Both the position numbers and the translations under genes were made by a program. 64,000 bases of DNA from positions 1 through 64,000 of the forward strand of contig NZ_PJME01000003.1 in the NCBI RefSeq assembly GCF_002954775.1, given 5' to 3'. Shown here one piece after another: positions 34,916 to 43,401 of the stretch. Position 1 is the first letter of the stretch; the number at the start of each line of letters is the position of its first letter. Source of the stretch: Streptomyces geranii (GTDB lineage Bacteria; Actinomycetota; Actinomycetes; Streptomycetales; Streptomycetaceae). Below the pieces are notes generated by a model. That model did not search any database. It was not told the DNA's origin and saw only the letters and a program-made list of their open reading frames with translations.

Positions 34916-35596
34916 TCAGGGGCGGGTCGCCCACACGTAGCGGTGTTCGGGGCGGCCCGCGTCGCCGTACTTGAGGGTCAGCCTGGCCCGTCCCGTGCGC
35001 TCCAGGAGCTTCAGATAGCGCTGGGCGGTCTGGCGGCTCACCCCTGTCCGTTCGGCGATCTCGTGGGCCGACAGGGGCCCCTCGGCGTTCACCAGGGCTC
35101 GGCGGACCAGTTCCGCGGTGGTGGGGGAGTGCCCTTTGGGCAGTTCGGGCTCGGGGCCGGAGGAGAGGGCACCGAAGATCCGGTCCACCTCGGCCTGTTC
35201 GGCCTCGCCGCCGCCGTCGAGGGTGCGGCGCAGCTCCGCGTACGCCTCCAGCTTGGAGCGCAGCCCCGCGAAGGCGAACGGCTTGACCAGGTACTGCAGC
35301 GCCCCCTGCCGCATCGCCGCCTGCACGGTCGACACGTCCCGGGCCGCCGTCACCATGATCACGTCGGTCGCGTGGCCGCGCCGGCGCATCTCCTGGACGA
35401 CCGACAGGCCCGTGTCGTCGGGCAGGTAGTGGTCCATGAGGACGAGGTCGAGGTGCGGCAGCGACTCAAGCTGCCGCAGTGCCTCGGCCGCGCTGTGCGC
35501 CTCGCCCGCGACATGGAAGCCGGGCACCTTCTCCACATAGGCGGCGTTCACGTGCGCCACCCGGATGTCGTCGTCCACGACCAGGACCTCGATCAT
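34916..35596 (-). CDS. CitB/DcuR-type response regulator (paralog 2)
   Basis: Protein of 226 residues from ATG 35596, overlapping the kinase stop (ATGA), hence the cognate partner. The receiver has VLVVDDDIR, LVLMDHYLPDD (phospho-Asp) and YLVKPFAF. The output winged helix has PLSAHEIAERTGVSRQTAQRYL. Closely related over its full length to the downstream regulator at 34118, so the pair arose by tandem duplication. The expected role is transcriptional activation of di-/tricarboxylate uptake or metabolism genes. Confidence 0.92.
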   Translation of the reverse strand: MIEVLVVDDDIRVAHVNAAYVEKVPGFHVAGEAHSAAEALRQLESLPHLDLVLMDHYLPDDTGLSVVQEMRRRGHATDVIMVTAARDVSTVQAAMRQGALQYLVKPFAFAGLRSKLEAYAELRRTLDGGGEAEQAEVDRIFGALSSGPEPELPKGHSPTTAELVRRALVNAEGPLSAHEIAERTGVSRQTAQRYLKLLERTGRARLTLKYGDAGRPEHRYVWATRP

Positions 35597-37341
35597 CTCG
35601 ACTCCTCCTCGGCGGCGACGGGGGCGGGCGCGGTCGCGGTCGGGCCGGCGGCGGGCTCCAGGGGGCGTCCGGAGTCCGGCACGCGCGTGTGCCCGTGCGT
35701 GGAGTCCGGCGTCCGCTCCGGATCCGGCTCGGCGAGGGCCTCGGGCAGGACGATCGTGAACTCCGCGCCCCCGCCCTCGGCGTCGGCCACGCGCGCGCTG
35801 CCACCCTGCCGTTCCGCGAGCCTGCGCACCAGGGGGAGCCCGATTCCGCGCTTGCCGTGTGCCGGGGGCTTCTTCGTGGACCACCCCTCCGTGAAGATCA
35901 ACTCGCGCTGTTCCAGCGGGATCCCGGGCCCCGTGTCGCGCACCCTGAGGACCGCGGTACGGCCCTCCGCGCGCAACTCGACCTCCACGCGCGCGTGGGG
36001 AGCACCTGCGACGGCGTCCAGCGCGTTGTCGACCAGGTTGCCGACGACCGTCACCAGTCCCCGCGGATCGATCAGCCGGTCCGGGAGCAGCGTCCGGTCC
36101 GAGACCCACAGGGCGACCCCTCGCTCGGCCGCCACGGTGGCCTTGCCGACCAGCAACGCGGCGAGCAGCGGATCGCGGATCTTCTCGGCGATCTGCTCCG
36201 CGGTGGCGCGATGGTCGCCGACCACCTCACCGACGAACTCCACGGCGTCCTCGTACATCTCCAGTTCGAGCAGCCCAAGGAGCGTGTGCATGCGGTTGGC
36301 GTGTTCGTGGTCCTGGGCGCGCAGGGCGTCCAGCAGGCCGTGCGTGGAGTCCAGCTCGCGGCCGAGCTGCTCCAGCTCGGTACGGTCGCGCAGGGTGGCG
36401 ACGGCGCCCCCGTCGTCGGTGGGCATCCGGTTGGCGACCAGGACCCGCTGGCCGCGCACGGTGAGCAGATCGGTGCCGGTCACCCGCCCGGCCAGCACAT
36501 CGGTCGTACGTCCGGCGCCGAGCGCCTCGTCCAGGGAGCGGCCGACGGCCTCCTCGCCGATGCCCAGCAGGCGCTGCGCCTCGTCGTTGAGGAGCCGGAC
36601 GCGGCCCGCGCGGTCCAGGGCGACCACGCCTTCGCGGATGCCGTGCAGGACGGCCTCGCGTTCCGCGAGGAGCGCCGCGATGTCCGAGAAGGCCAGGTCC
36701 CGGGTCTGCCGCTGCACCCGCCGGGAGATCAGCCAGGCGGCCAGGGCGCCGACGGCCATCGCGCCGCCCGCGTAGGCCAGCAGCCCCGGGATCGCGTGGA
36801 TCAGCCGGGCGCGCACGCTGTCGTACTCGATGCCGACCGAGACCGCCCCGACGATCCTGCCCTCGGCGTCGCGCAGCGGCACCTTGCCGCGGGCCGAGCG
36901 GCCCAGGGTGCCGCTGTCGATCTCCATGACCTCCTTGCCCGCCAGGGCCTGACGGGGGTCGGTGGAGACGACCTTGCCGATCTCCTTCGGATCCGTGTGC
37001 GACCAGCGCACGCCCCGCATGTCCATCACCACGACGTACTCGGCTCCGCTGGCCTTCCGGATCCGCTCCGCCTCGGCCTGCACCGGGCCGTCGGCCGACG
37101 GTGTGCTTCCCTGCAGGTCCTCGGCGAGCCGCTGCTGAGCGGCGGTGGTCTGCGCGATCGCCAGCGCCCTGCGCATCGCCTGGTCGTCCAGCTGGTCGCT
37201 GAGCGGCGCGAGGAACAGCCCGGTCGCGAGCACCGCGACTCCCGCGGCGATGGCCACCTGCATCAGCAGCACCTGCGAGAACATCCGCCTCGGCAGACCG
37301 AGGCGCAGGCGGCGTACGCGGGGAGTGGGGCTCATACCCAT
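35593..37341 (-). CDS. CitA/DcuS-type sensor histidine kinase
   Basis: Protein of 582 residues; ATG 37341 or 37335. Membrane helix 1 is near residues 18-40 (VLLMQVAIAAGVAVLATGLF). An extracytoplasmic PAS-like sensor domain follows (about 45-180, with YVVVMDMRGVRWSH and VGAVSVGIEYD). Helix 2 is near 190-210. A cytoplasmic PAS (AVLHGIREGVVALDRAGRV) precedes the Spo0B-type dimer helix with the phospho-His in RAQDHEHANRMHTLLG, and then the ATPase has NLVDNALDA, DTGPGIPL and GKRGIGLPLV. The C-terminus has a Pro-rich tail. It forms an operon with the regulator at 34916. Ligands of this family are citrate and C4-dicarboxylates. Confidence 0.92.
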   Translation of the reverse strand: MGMSPTPRVRRLRLGLPRRMFSQVLLMQVAIAAGVAVLATGLFLAPLSDQLDDQAMRRALAIAQTTAAQQRLAEDLQGSTPSADGPVQAEAERIRKASGAEYVVVMDMRGVRWSHTDPKEIGKVVSTDPRQALAGKEVMEIDSGTLGRSARGKVPLRDAEGRIVGAVSVGIEYDSVRARLIHAIPGLLAYAGGAMAVGALAAWLISRRVQRQTRDLAFSDIAALLAEREAVLHGIREGVVALDRAGRVRLLNDEAQRLLGIGEEAVGRSLDEALGAGRTTDVLAGRVTGTDLLTVRGQRVLVANRMPTDDGGAVATLRDRTELEQLGRELDSTHGLLDALRAQDHEHANRMHTLLGLLELEMYEDAVEFVGEVVGDHRATAEQIAEKIRDPLLAALLVGKATVAAERGVALWVSDRTLLPDRLIDPRGLVTVVGNLVDNALDAVAGAPHARVEVELRAEGRTAVLRVRDTGPGIPLEQRELIFTEGWSTKKPPAHGKRGIGLPLVRRLAERQGGSARVADAEGGGAEFTIVLPEALAEPDPERTPDSTHGHTRVPDSGRPLEPAAGPTATAPAPVAAEEESR

Positions 37342-37397
37342 GACGGTACGGGGACGGGCGGTCCGTGCCGTAGTGGGGTGTGACGTGGATCCCTTGA

Positions 37398-38339
37398 TCA
37401 ATATGTGTACGGGGTGGTGGACGCCAGTTCGCACACCGCCACCACGTCCATGCGCGCCGGTGAGCCCAGCGCCGATCCGCAGCTCTCCGCGCGGGGCGGT
37501 GCCGAGGCGCTCTGGGTCACCTGGACACTCCACCGACGCCCGTCCCGGTGGGCGACGGTCACCTCCCAGTGCGGCGCCGCGCCGTCCGTCCGTACGACGC
37601 TCAGCGTGTCCGCCGCGTCCTCGCGCACCGCCGTGCGGACGGCCAGCTCGGCCGCCTGCCCGGGGCGCTCCCAGGCCGAGCCGCCACGGCAGGCCTCCAC
37701 GACGACCCGGCCTTCGCGCACGCCCTGGAGGATCTCCTTGACGAGCGGGGCCTGGGCACGGCCGTAGGCGTAGCCGTACGGCAGGACGAGCAGCGTCGGC
37801 GAGAAGCGGTGGCCGCCGAGGTGCGTGACCTCCCAGGCGCCCTCGACCCCGGAGGCGGCGAGTTCGGCGGCGAGGGGGCGGCCGAGCAGCGCGCAGCAGC
37901 GGTCGCGCTTGCCGTTGGTGCAGACGAGCGCGAGAGGGTCGCCGGTGTGGGGCCGCCCCTGGAACACGGCGTCGAAGCTCCGCGGGTCGCCCTTGCCGAG
38001 CGCTTCGAGATCGAGGTCGAGCAGCTGCTCGGGGGCGCGGGTGGTGGCGCCGTGCAGCCAGGCGTTCCCGGGCGTGGTGTGGGCGAGGTACACCTGCCGC
38101 AGGGCGGGGGTGCCGAAGTCGGCGTGGCGGCCGGGGCGGCGGATCAGGGCGATCCGTACGCCGGTGCCCTCGGCGGCCCGCTCCAGGGCGCGGCCGAGTG
38201 CGGGGTCCAGGTGGCTCATCGTGAGCGCCTGGGCACCCCAGGGGCCGGACTGCTCCAGCAGCAGCCATGTCCTCGCGGTCGCCGCGGTTCCCGCGATGGG
38301 CTCGTCGAGGTCCCGGGAGACGGTCGCGCACCTACTCAC
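37398..38339 (-). CDS. sucrase/ferredoxin-like protein (thioredoxin-fold Fe-S type)
   Basis: Protein of 313 residues from GTG 38339. It belongs to the sucraseferredoxin-like family: an N-terminal alpha/beta part with TWLLLEQSGPWGAQAL, and a C-terminal thioredoxin-like ferredoxin part with the cysteine set VCTNGKRDRCCALLG and the His-rich THLGGHRFSPTLLVLP. Further Cys at EACRGG and SCGS may complete an Fe-S site. A near-perfect iron box sits three bases upstream of the start, so expression should be repressed by iron through a DmdR/IdeR-type regulator. A role in iron or Fe-S handling is therefore more likely than sugar metabolism (inference). Confidence 0.85.
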   Translation of the reverse strand: MSRCATVSRDLDEPIAGTAATARTWLLLEQSGPWGAQALTMSHLDPALGRALERAAEGTGVRIALIRRPGRHADFGTPALRQVYLAHTTPGNAWLHGATTRAPEQLLDLDLEALGKGDPRSFDAVFQGRPHTGDPLALVCTNGKRDRCCALLGRPLAAELAASGVEGAWEVTHLGGHRFSPTLLVLPYGYAYGRAQAPLVKEILQGVREGRVVVEACRGGSAWERPGQAAELAVRTAVREDAADTLSVVRTDGAAPHWEVTVAHRDGRRWSVQVTQSASAPPRAESCGSALGSPARMDVVAVCELASTTPYTY

Positions 38340-38358
38340 AGAGGTGAGCCTAACCTGA
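38340..38358 (-). promoter_or_regulatory. iron box (DmdR1/IdeR operator)
   Basis: On the minus strand the site reads TCAGGTTAGGCTCACCTCT, matching the actinobacterial iron-box consensus TTAGGTTAGGCTCACCTAA at 16 of 19 positions, with the 15-base core AGGTTAGGCTCACCT identical. It directly precedes the GTG start at 38339, where bound repressor would block initiation. Confidence 0.8.
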
Positions 38359-38413
38359 CTTGGGGCGGGATGACTTCCGGCCACGCGGAACGGGTGGTTC
38401 CGGCGTGGCCGGA

Positions 38414-39679
38414 CTACTCCGGGAGGGGCTGCGGCGGGCGCTCGCCGACATAGGTTCCGGACGGGCGCATCCGCAGGGGGCGCTCGCCGTACTCCTCCAG
38501 GGCGTGGGCGATCCAGCCCGCCGTACGGGCCACCGCGAAGATCGTCTCGCCCGCCGACGCGCCCATGCCGCTGGCGACGGTGAACACGGCCAGGGCGAGG
38601 TCCACATTGGCGTGCAGCGGGGTGTGGCGGGCGGTTGTCGTGACGACGTCGCGGGCCGCCGCGAGGGCGGGCGCGGCCTGGGGCATCTCCTCCAGGAGGG
38701 CGAAGAGGGCACGCGCGCGTGGGTCCTCGCCGGGGTAGAGGCGGTGGCCGAGTCCGGGGACGCGGCGGCCCGCGCGCAGCTCGTCCGCGACCACGGGGGC
38801 CGCGTCGCCCTCTTCGAGCACGTCGACGAGCATCCTGTGCGCGAGACCGCTGGCGGCGCCGTGCAGGGGGCCTTCGAGGACGCCGAGGCCGGCCGAGACG
38901 GCTGCGTAGGGGTGTGCGCGGGCGGACGCGGCGACGCGTACGGCGAGGGTCGAGGCGGCCAGGTCGTGGTCGACGAGGAGGCCGAGTGCCGTGTCCAGAA
39001 CGCGCAGTGACGCCTCGTCGGGGACCCGGAACGCGAGCCGGGGCCAGAGGCGGTGGGCCAGCGGGCCCTCGTCGCGGTGGCCGGGCGAGAGCGTCGGCAG
39101 GGCGGCGACCAGGGTGGGGATGAGGGTGCGGGCGGTGCCCAGGACGGTGTCCTCGGAGAGGTCGAAGCGGAGCGGGTCGGCGGCTGCCGCACCGATCGCG
39201 GCGACCCGGAGCCGGTCGACCGGATCACTGTGCTCCGGCAGTCCGTTGACGCAGCGCCGGGCGGCGGCGACGGAGGCCTTCGGCGCGGTGAAGGTGGCTC
39301 CGGGGCGCAGGGTGCCGGTCCACAGCCACTCCGCGACCTCTTCGTACGAGTGGCGGGCCGCGAGTTCGGCGGCGTCGACGCCCCGGTAGTAGTACCGGTC
39401 CTTGTCGATGAGGGTGAGCCGGGTCCGGACCGACAGCTCGCCGGCGGAGCCCGAACTCCCGGCGCTCTCGCGCCTGTTGCGGCGGGCGAGCGCCTCCACC
39501 TCCTTGGCGTCGAAGGTGCTGCCGCGGCCACCGGGATCGCGTCGGCTGGTGAGCTGACCGCGGCTCACATACGCGTACACGGTCTCGGACTTCACACCGA
39601 GGAGTTCGGCGGTCTCCTTGGTGCTCAGGCGTCGGCCGGGGCGGTCCGGGTGGTCGGGGGCGGGTTCTTGATCGCGCAT
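38414..39679 (-). CDS. citrate synthase with N-terminal helix-turn-helix
   Basis: Protein of 421 residues from ATG 39679 (an in-frame ATG at 39718 would add 13 residues). Residues about 15-55 form a MerR/excisionase-like helix-turn-helix (LSTKETAELLGVKSETVYAYV). The rest is a citrate-synthase fold with the three active-site stretches present: GPLHGAASGLAHRM, GLGHRLYPGEDPRA and NVDLALAVF (catalytic Asp kept). It is divergently arranged with the second citrate synthase across a 98-base control region. The DNA-binding domain suggests it may regulate itself or its neighbour, a hypothesis. Catalysis condenses acetyl-CoA with oxaloacetate or a related keto acid. Confidence 0.88.
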   Translation of the reverse strand: MRDQEPAPDHPDRPGRRLSTKETAELLGVKSETVYAYVSRGQLTSRRDPGGRGSTFDAKEVEALARRNRRESAGSSGSAGELSVRTRLTLIDKDRYYYRGVDAAELAARHSYEEVAEWLWTGTLRPGATFTAPKASVAAARRCVNGLPEHSDPVDRLRVAAIGAAAADPLRFDLSEDTVLGTARTLIPTLVAALPTLSPGHRDEGPLAHRLWPRLAFRVPDEASLRVLDTALGLLVDHDLAASTLAVRVAASARAHPYAAVSAGLGVLEGPLHGAASGLAHRMLVDVLEEGDAAPVVADELRAGRRVPGLGHRLYPGEDPRARALFALLEEMPQAAPALAAARDVVTTTARHTPLHANVDLALAVFTVASGMGASAGETIFAVARTAGWIAHALEEYGERPLRMRPSGTYVGERPPQPLPE

Positions 39680-39708
39680 GGGAGCCACCGTATCCGTGTG
39701 GACTGAAC

Positions 39709-39744
39709 ATTGATTCAATCAATATTGACACCGTTTCCATCAAT
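39709..39744. promoter_or_regulatory. palindromic operator between divergent citrate synthase genes
   Basis: ATTGATTCAATCAAT (39709-39723) is a perfect 15-base palindrome. It is followed immediately by ATTGA...TCAAT (39724-39744), arms of 5 bases separated by 11. The site lies in the 98-base, AT-rich divergent promoter region and is well placed to control both genes. Confidence 0.65.
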
Positions 39745-39777
39745 CATGGACAGTCGAATCAAGTTCAGGGAGGAATC

Positions 39778-40953
39778 ATGCCGATCAACCAGGCCGATGC
39801 GGCGGCGCCCACCGCCGTCGACGTACCGCGAGGGCTCGCCGGAGTCGTCGTCACCGACACCCGAATTGGTGACGTCAGAGGGCGCGAGGGCTTTTACCAC
39901 TACCGCCAGTACTCCGCCGTCGAACTCGCGCGGACCCGCGGCTTCGAGGACGTCTGGCACCTCCTGGTCCACGGCGACCTGCCGGACGTGAACCGTCTGG
40001 CCGCGTTCACCGCGCGGACGGCGGCGCTGCGGCGGCTGCCCGACGAGGTGCGGGCGGCGCTGCCCGCGATCGCGGCGGCGAGCGGCCGGTCCGGACCGCT
40101 GGCCGGGATGCGCACGGCGCTGTCGCTGCTCGGGGCGGCGAAGGGCTTCCGGCCGGTGTACGACATCGGCGCGGAGCAGCGGCGCGCGGACGCCCTGGCC
40201 GCCTCGGCCGCCGTACCGACCGTGTTGACGGCACTGCATCGACTGGGCCGGGGTCTTGATCCGGTGGCGCCTCGGGATGATCTCCCCTATGCGGCCAACT
40301 ACTTGTACATGTTGACGGGATCGGAGCCGGACCCGCTGCATGCCAGGGCGATCGAGCAATACTTGATCTCAACCATTGATCACGGATTCAATGCGTCAAC
40401 ATTCACGGCGCGGGTCATCGCCTCGACTGGCGCGGATGTCGCCGCCTCTCTGGTGGGCGCGGTGGGAGCCCTGTCGGGCCCGCTGCACGGCGGCGCCCCG
40501 AGCCGGGCGCTGGACACCCTGGACGCGATCGGCACGGCCGACCGCATCGACGCCTGGATCCGTGAACGCGTCCTCGCCGGTGACCGCATCATGGGCTTCG
40601 GGCACCCGGTCTACCGCACGGAGGATCCCCGTTCCCGCATGCTCCGGGGCATCGCCGAGCAGTTCGGCGGCGCGCTGGTCGACCTGGCGGTCGAGGTCGA
40701 GCGGCGGGTGGAGGCGATCCTGGCCGAACTGAAGCCGGGCCGTGAGCTGCACACGAACGTCGAGTTCTACGCGGGCGTCGTCATGGAGCTGTGCGGGCTG
40801 CCGCGTGAGATGTTCACGCCGACGTTCGCGGCGGCGCGGGTGGTGGGCTGGAGCGCCAACATCCTGGAGCAGGCGGAGGACTCGAAGATCATTCGCCCGG
40901 CGGCGCGGTATGTGGGTCCTGTGCCGCCGGTGGCGGTGCCGCTGCCGGTCTGA
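39778..40953 (+). CDS. citrate synthase 2
   Basis: Protein of 391 residues from ATG 39778 with a good GGGAGG ribosome site. Full-length citrate-synthase fold: RGFEDVWHLLVHGDLP near the N-terminus, GPLHGGAPSRAL (first catalytic His), MGFGHPVYRTEDPRS (second His; the following residue is Pro where many enzymes have Arg) and TNVEFYAGVVME. The last motif has Glu329 where the catalytic Asp usually stands. A stretch around 40290-40400 is relatively AT-rich and contains a sequence resembling the upstream operator. It is probably the type II citrate (or 2-methylcitrate) synthase of this locus. Confidence 0.88.
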   Translation: MPINQADAAAPTAVDVPRGLAGVVVTDTRIGDVRGREGFYHYRQYSAVELARTRGFEDVWHLLVHGDLPDVNRLAAFTARTAALRRLPDEVRAALPAIAAASGRSGPLAGMRTALSLLGAAKGFRPVYDIGAEQRRADALAASAAVPTVLTALHRLGRGLDPVAPRDDLPYAANYLYMLTGSEPDPLHARAIEQYLISTIDHGFNASTFTARVIASTGADVAASLVGAVGALSGPLHGGAPSRALDTLDAIGTADRIDAWIRERVLAGDRIMGFGHPVYRTEDPRSRMLRGIAEQFGGALVDLAVEVERRVEAILAELKPGRELHTNVEFYAGVVMELCGLPREMFTPTFAAARVVGWSANILEQAEDSKIIRPAARYVGPVPPVAVPLPV

Positions 40954-40971
40954 CGGCGTCCCGGCACACAT

Positions 40972-41002
40972 GAGGCCTGGTGCCGTTCTGACGCCAGGCC
41001 TC
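40972..41002 (+). terminator. terminator of citrate synthase 2
   Basis: Hairpin GAGGCCTGG / CCAGGCCTC with a 13-base loop, 19 bases after the stop codon. Confidence 0.75.
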
Positions 41003-41132
41003 GTCGGGCTCGATCGAACAGGGACGGGGTGCCGCACTGCTCGTCGTCTAGGTGCCCTGGGCGCTCAACGGTGCGGTGAGGCCGGGCGGATGACGGACGC
41101 GTCTGGGGTGGACGCGTACCCGTGCGGTGACG

Positions 41133-41369
41133 TCAGGCGTCGGGGATGTCCGCCTTGGCGCGGATCAAGGTCTCCCGGCTCACGACGACGATGCGTTCGT
41201 AGTCGGCCCGAGCGGCGTCGGCGGGCAGCTCGTGGTCCAGCGCGTCGGTGGCCTCGGTGCCGATGACGGCGAAATTGCCGTCACTGAGTTCGAACACGTC
41301 CGGACAGTTGGCTCCCGAGGCACTGCCACGGGCACTGGGCGGCACACCGATGCGGCGCACGATCTTCAA
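41133..41369 (-). CDS. small conserved hypothetical protein
   Basis: Protein of 78 residues; TTG 41369 with an AAGGAT ribosome-like site 11 bases upstream, or GTG 41360. The recognisable core is CPDVFELSDGNFAVIGTEATD followed by YERIVVVSRETLIRAKADIPD (each quoted in part). This pattern is common in a family of short actinobacterial proteins found next to helix-turn-helix regulators. No such regulator is adjacent here. No membrane segment or catalytic motif. Function unknown. Confidence 0.75.
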   Translation of the reverse strand: MKIVRRIGVPPSARGSASGANCPDVFELSDGNFAVIGTEATDALDHELPADAARADYERIVVVSRETLIRAKADIPDA

Positions 41370-41498
41370 AGCTACCGATCCTTACGAAGGGGGTGGGCGG
41401 TTGGTCGGCAGCACGTTACTGGGATTTCCCGGCCGCACAGGCAATGTCACGACAGTCGTGTCGATGCGTTGACCGGCGCCGCCCCGAGGTGTACTGGA

Positions 41499-42047
41499 TC
41501 AAGAGGGAGGGGGGTTGCCCACCACCCACCACTCCTCCGAGTCGGCCTCGTCGAGATCCTTGATGAGGCTGTCGACCAACCGCCCCAGCCGGGCCTCGTC
41601 GGACGAGTGCTTGAGGGTCGCGCGCTGCCCCTTCGAGGCATCCCAGTACTCACGCATCAGCTGGTTCTGGAACAGCTCGCGCGCGTGCCCGTAGAACTCC
41701 TCCTGGTCGATGATGCCCGCGCGATGCAGGTGGTAGAGGTTGATGTACCAGGCGTTGGCGTAGAAGTACTGCCGCCGCTTCTCCGCCGGGATGTTCGGGT
41801 CGTACGTGTCGATCACGGCGGCCAGGGACGGATTGTCGATCGCCCTGGACAGCAACTCCCAGTGCATGCGCTGCTGATGGGCCAGCGCCCTGCGGCGGGC
41901 GGCGAGTTCCTCGGCCTCCAGGCGCCGCAGGCGCAGTCGCTCCGCCGTCAGACGCCGCTGTCGCGCGGCCAGTGTCACCGAGGCGGCGAGGAGGAGAGTG
42001 AGCGCGGCGGAGCCCGGCCTACCCGCCGAACGCTTCCCTTTGATCAT
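41499..42047 (-). CDS. DUF6082 family membrane-anchored protein
   Basis: Protein of 182 residues from ATG 42047. A basic N-terminus and one hydrophobic segment (AALTLLLAASVTLAA, about residues 14-28) should anchor it in the membrane. A highly charged coiled coil follows (RLTAERLRLRRLEAEELAA), then the DUF6082 globular part with PNIPAEKRRQYFYANAWYINL and GIIDQEEFYGHARELFQ. Such proteins are common in Streptomyces and function is unknown. It is divergent from the GTPase gene. Confidence 0.82.
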   Translation of the reverse strand: MIKGKRSAGRPGSAALTLLLAASVTLAARQRRLTAERLRLRRLEAEELAARRRALAHQQRMHWELLSRAIDNPSLAAVIDTYDPNIPAEKRRQYFYANAWYINLYHLHRAGIIDQEEFYGHARELFQNQLMREYWDASKGQRATLKHSSDEARLGRLVDSLIKDLDEADSEEWWVVGNPPPS

Positions 42048-42302
42048 GGCAACCCCCGAATCTCCTCCAGAGTGCCGAGCAGCCGTGACCGGCGGGGGAG
42101 GCGTGGAGGAGGCGCACGGAAGGAAGCGAGGGTCGCACGCTCCGGCGCCATGTCCGACGTGTGCCCCGCACCGGTACCGGGCAATCGTTCGCTCGGCGGA
42201 GATTCCTCCGGCTCGTATCCTGGGGCGGCATTCGTTCCTCGTACGCGCGCGTGGCCGTGGGCCGTGTGCGCGTCGGCGTGAGACGTGAGAGAGGTCGTTG
42301 TT

Positions 42303-43385
42303 GTGAGCCAGCCGGGTCCGGGTCCGAGCCTTCGGCAGATCCCCGTCATCGTCCTTGCCGGCTTCCTCGGCTCCGGCAAGACCACCCTCCTCAACCACCT
42401 TCTGCACCGCAGCGGCGGCAGCCGTATCGGGGCCGTCGTCAACGACTTCGGGGCCATCGAGATTGACGCCATGGCTGTCGCGGGGGCCCTTGGGGACTCC
42501 ACCGTCTCCCTGGGGAACGGCTGTCTGTGCTGCGCTGTTGATGCCAGTGAACTCGATGTCTATCTTGATCGACTCACTCAACCCTCGGCCCGGATCGACG
42601 TCGTCGTCATCGAGGCCAGCGGACTCGCCGAGCCGCAGGAACTCGTCCGTATGGTGCTCGCCAGCGAGAACCCCCGGATCGTGTACGGAGGGCTCGTCGA
42701 GGTCGTCGACGCCGTCGAGTTCGACGACACGCGCGTGAGGCATCCCGAGATCGACCGGCATCTCGCCCTCGCCGATCTCGTCGTCGTCAACAAGGTCGGG
42801 CGTACCGGCGACGGGGGTGAGCGGGTGCTCGGGATCGTCCGCGGACTCGTCGACCGAGCCGCAGTCGTCCCCGCCGACTACGCGCGCGTGGACCCCGAGT
42901 TCCTCTTCGACTGCCGGCCCACCGAGGAACGTATCGGGCAGCTGTCCTTCGACGACCTGCACAGCCACGAAGGGGAGGAGGGCGACCACTCCGGGCATCT
43001 GCACGCCGCCTACGACAGCCTCTCCTTCAGCTCCTCCGCTCCCCTCGATCCGCGTCGGCTCATGGAGTTCCTCGACAGCCGGCCCGAAGGGCTCTACCGC
43101 ATCAAGGGGTACGTCGACTTCGGGCCGCACGACCCGGGCAACCGGTACGCCGTGCACGCCGTCGGACGGTTCCTGCGGTTCTATCCCGAGCCCTGGGCCG
43201 ACGGCGAGGAACGGCTCAGCAGGCTCGTCCTCATCGGGTCCGGCGTCGGACTGCCCGCCCTCGGCAAGGAGCTGGAGGCCTGCGTGGACGACGCCCCACA
43301 CGCCGACGAGCGCGGCATGTGGGGCGTCCTGAGGTACGTACAGGAACCGGACCCGGACCCGGAGTACTCCGGCGAACCCGGCTGA
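42303..43385 (+). CDS. G3E GTPase, CobW/zinc-chaperone family
   Basis: Protein of 360 residues; GTG 42303 chosen over the GTG at 42285. P-loop in VLAGFLGSGKTTLLNHLL (residues about 15-32), the metal-binding NGCLCCAVDASEL (CxCC, family hallmark) near residue 77, IEASGLAEPQELV, VVVNKVGR (NKxD position is degenerate) and a His/Glu-rich stretch (HSHEGEEGDHSGHLH) near residue 220 that may hold zinc. The CobW C-terminal domain follows (LYRIKGYVDFG, GRFLRFYPEPW). Members deliver zinc or cobalt to client enzymes; the metal and client here are unknown. It converges on parC. Confidence 0.9.
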   Translation: MSQPGPGPSLRQIPVIVLAGFLGSGKTTLLNHLLHRSGGSRIGAVVNDFGAIEIDAMAVAGALGDSTVSLGNGCLCCAVDASELDVYLDRLTQPSARIDVVVIEASGLAEPQELVRMVLASENPRIVYGGLVEVVDAVEFDDTRVRHPEIDRHLALADLVVVNKVGRTGDGGERVLGIVRGLVDRAAVVPADYARVDPEFLFDCRPTEERIGQLSFDDLHSHEGEEGDHSGHLHAAYDSLSFSSSAPLDPRRLMEFLDSRPEGLYRIKGYVDFGPHDPGNRYAVHAVGRFLRFYPEPWADGEERLSRLVLIGSGVGLPALGKELEACVDDAPHADERGMWGVLRYVQEPDPDPEYSGEPG

Positions 43386-43401
43386 CCCGCACCGGGTCCG
43401 G

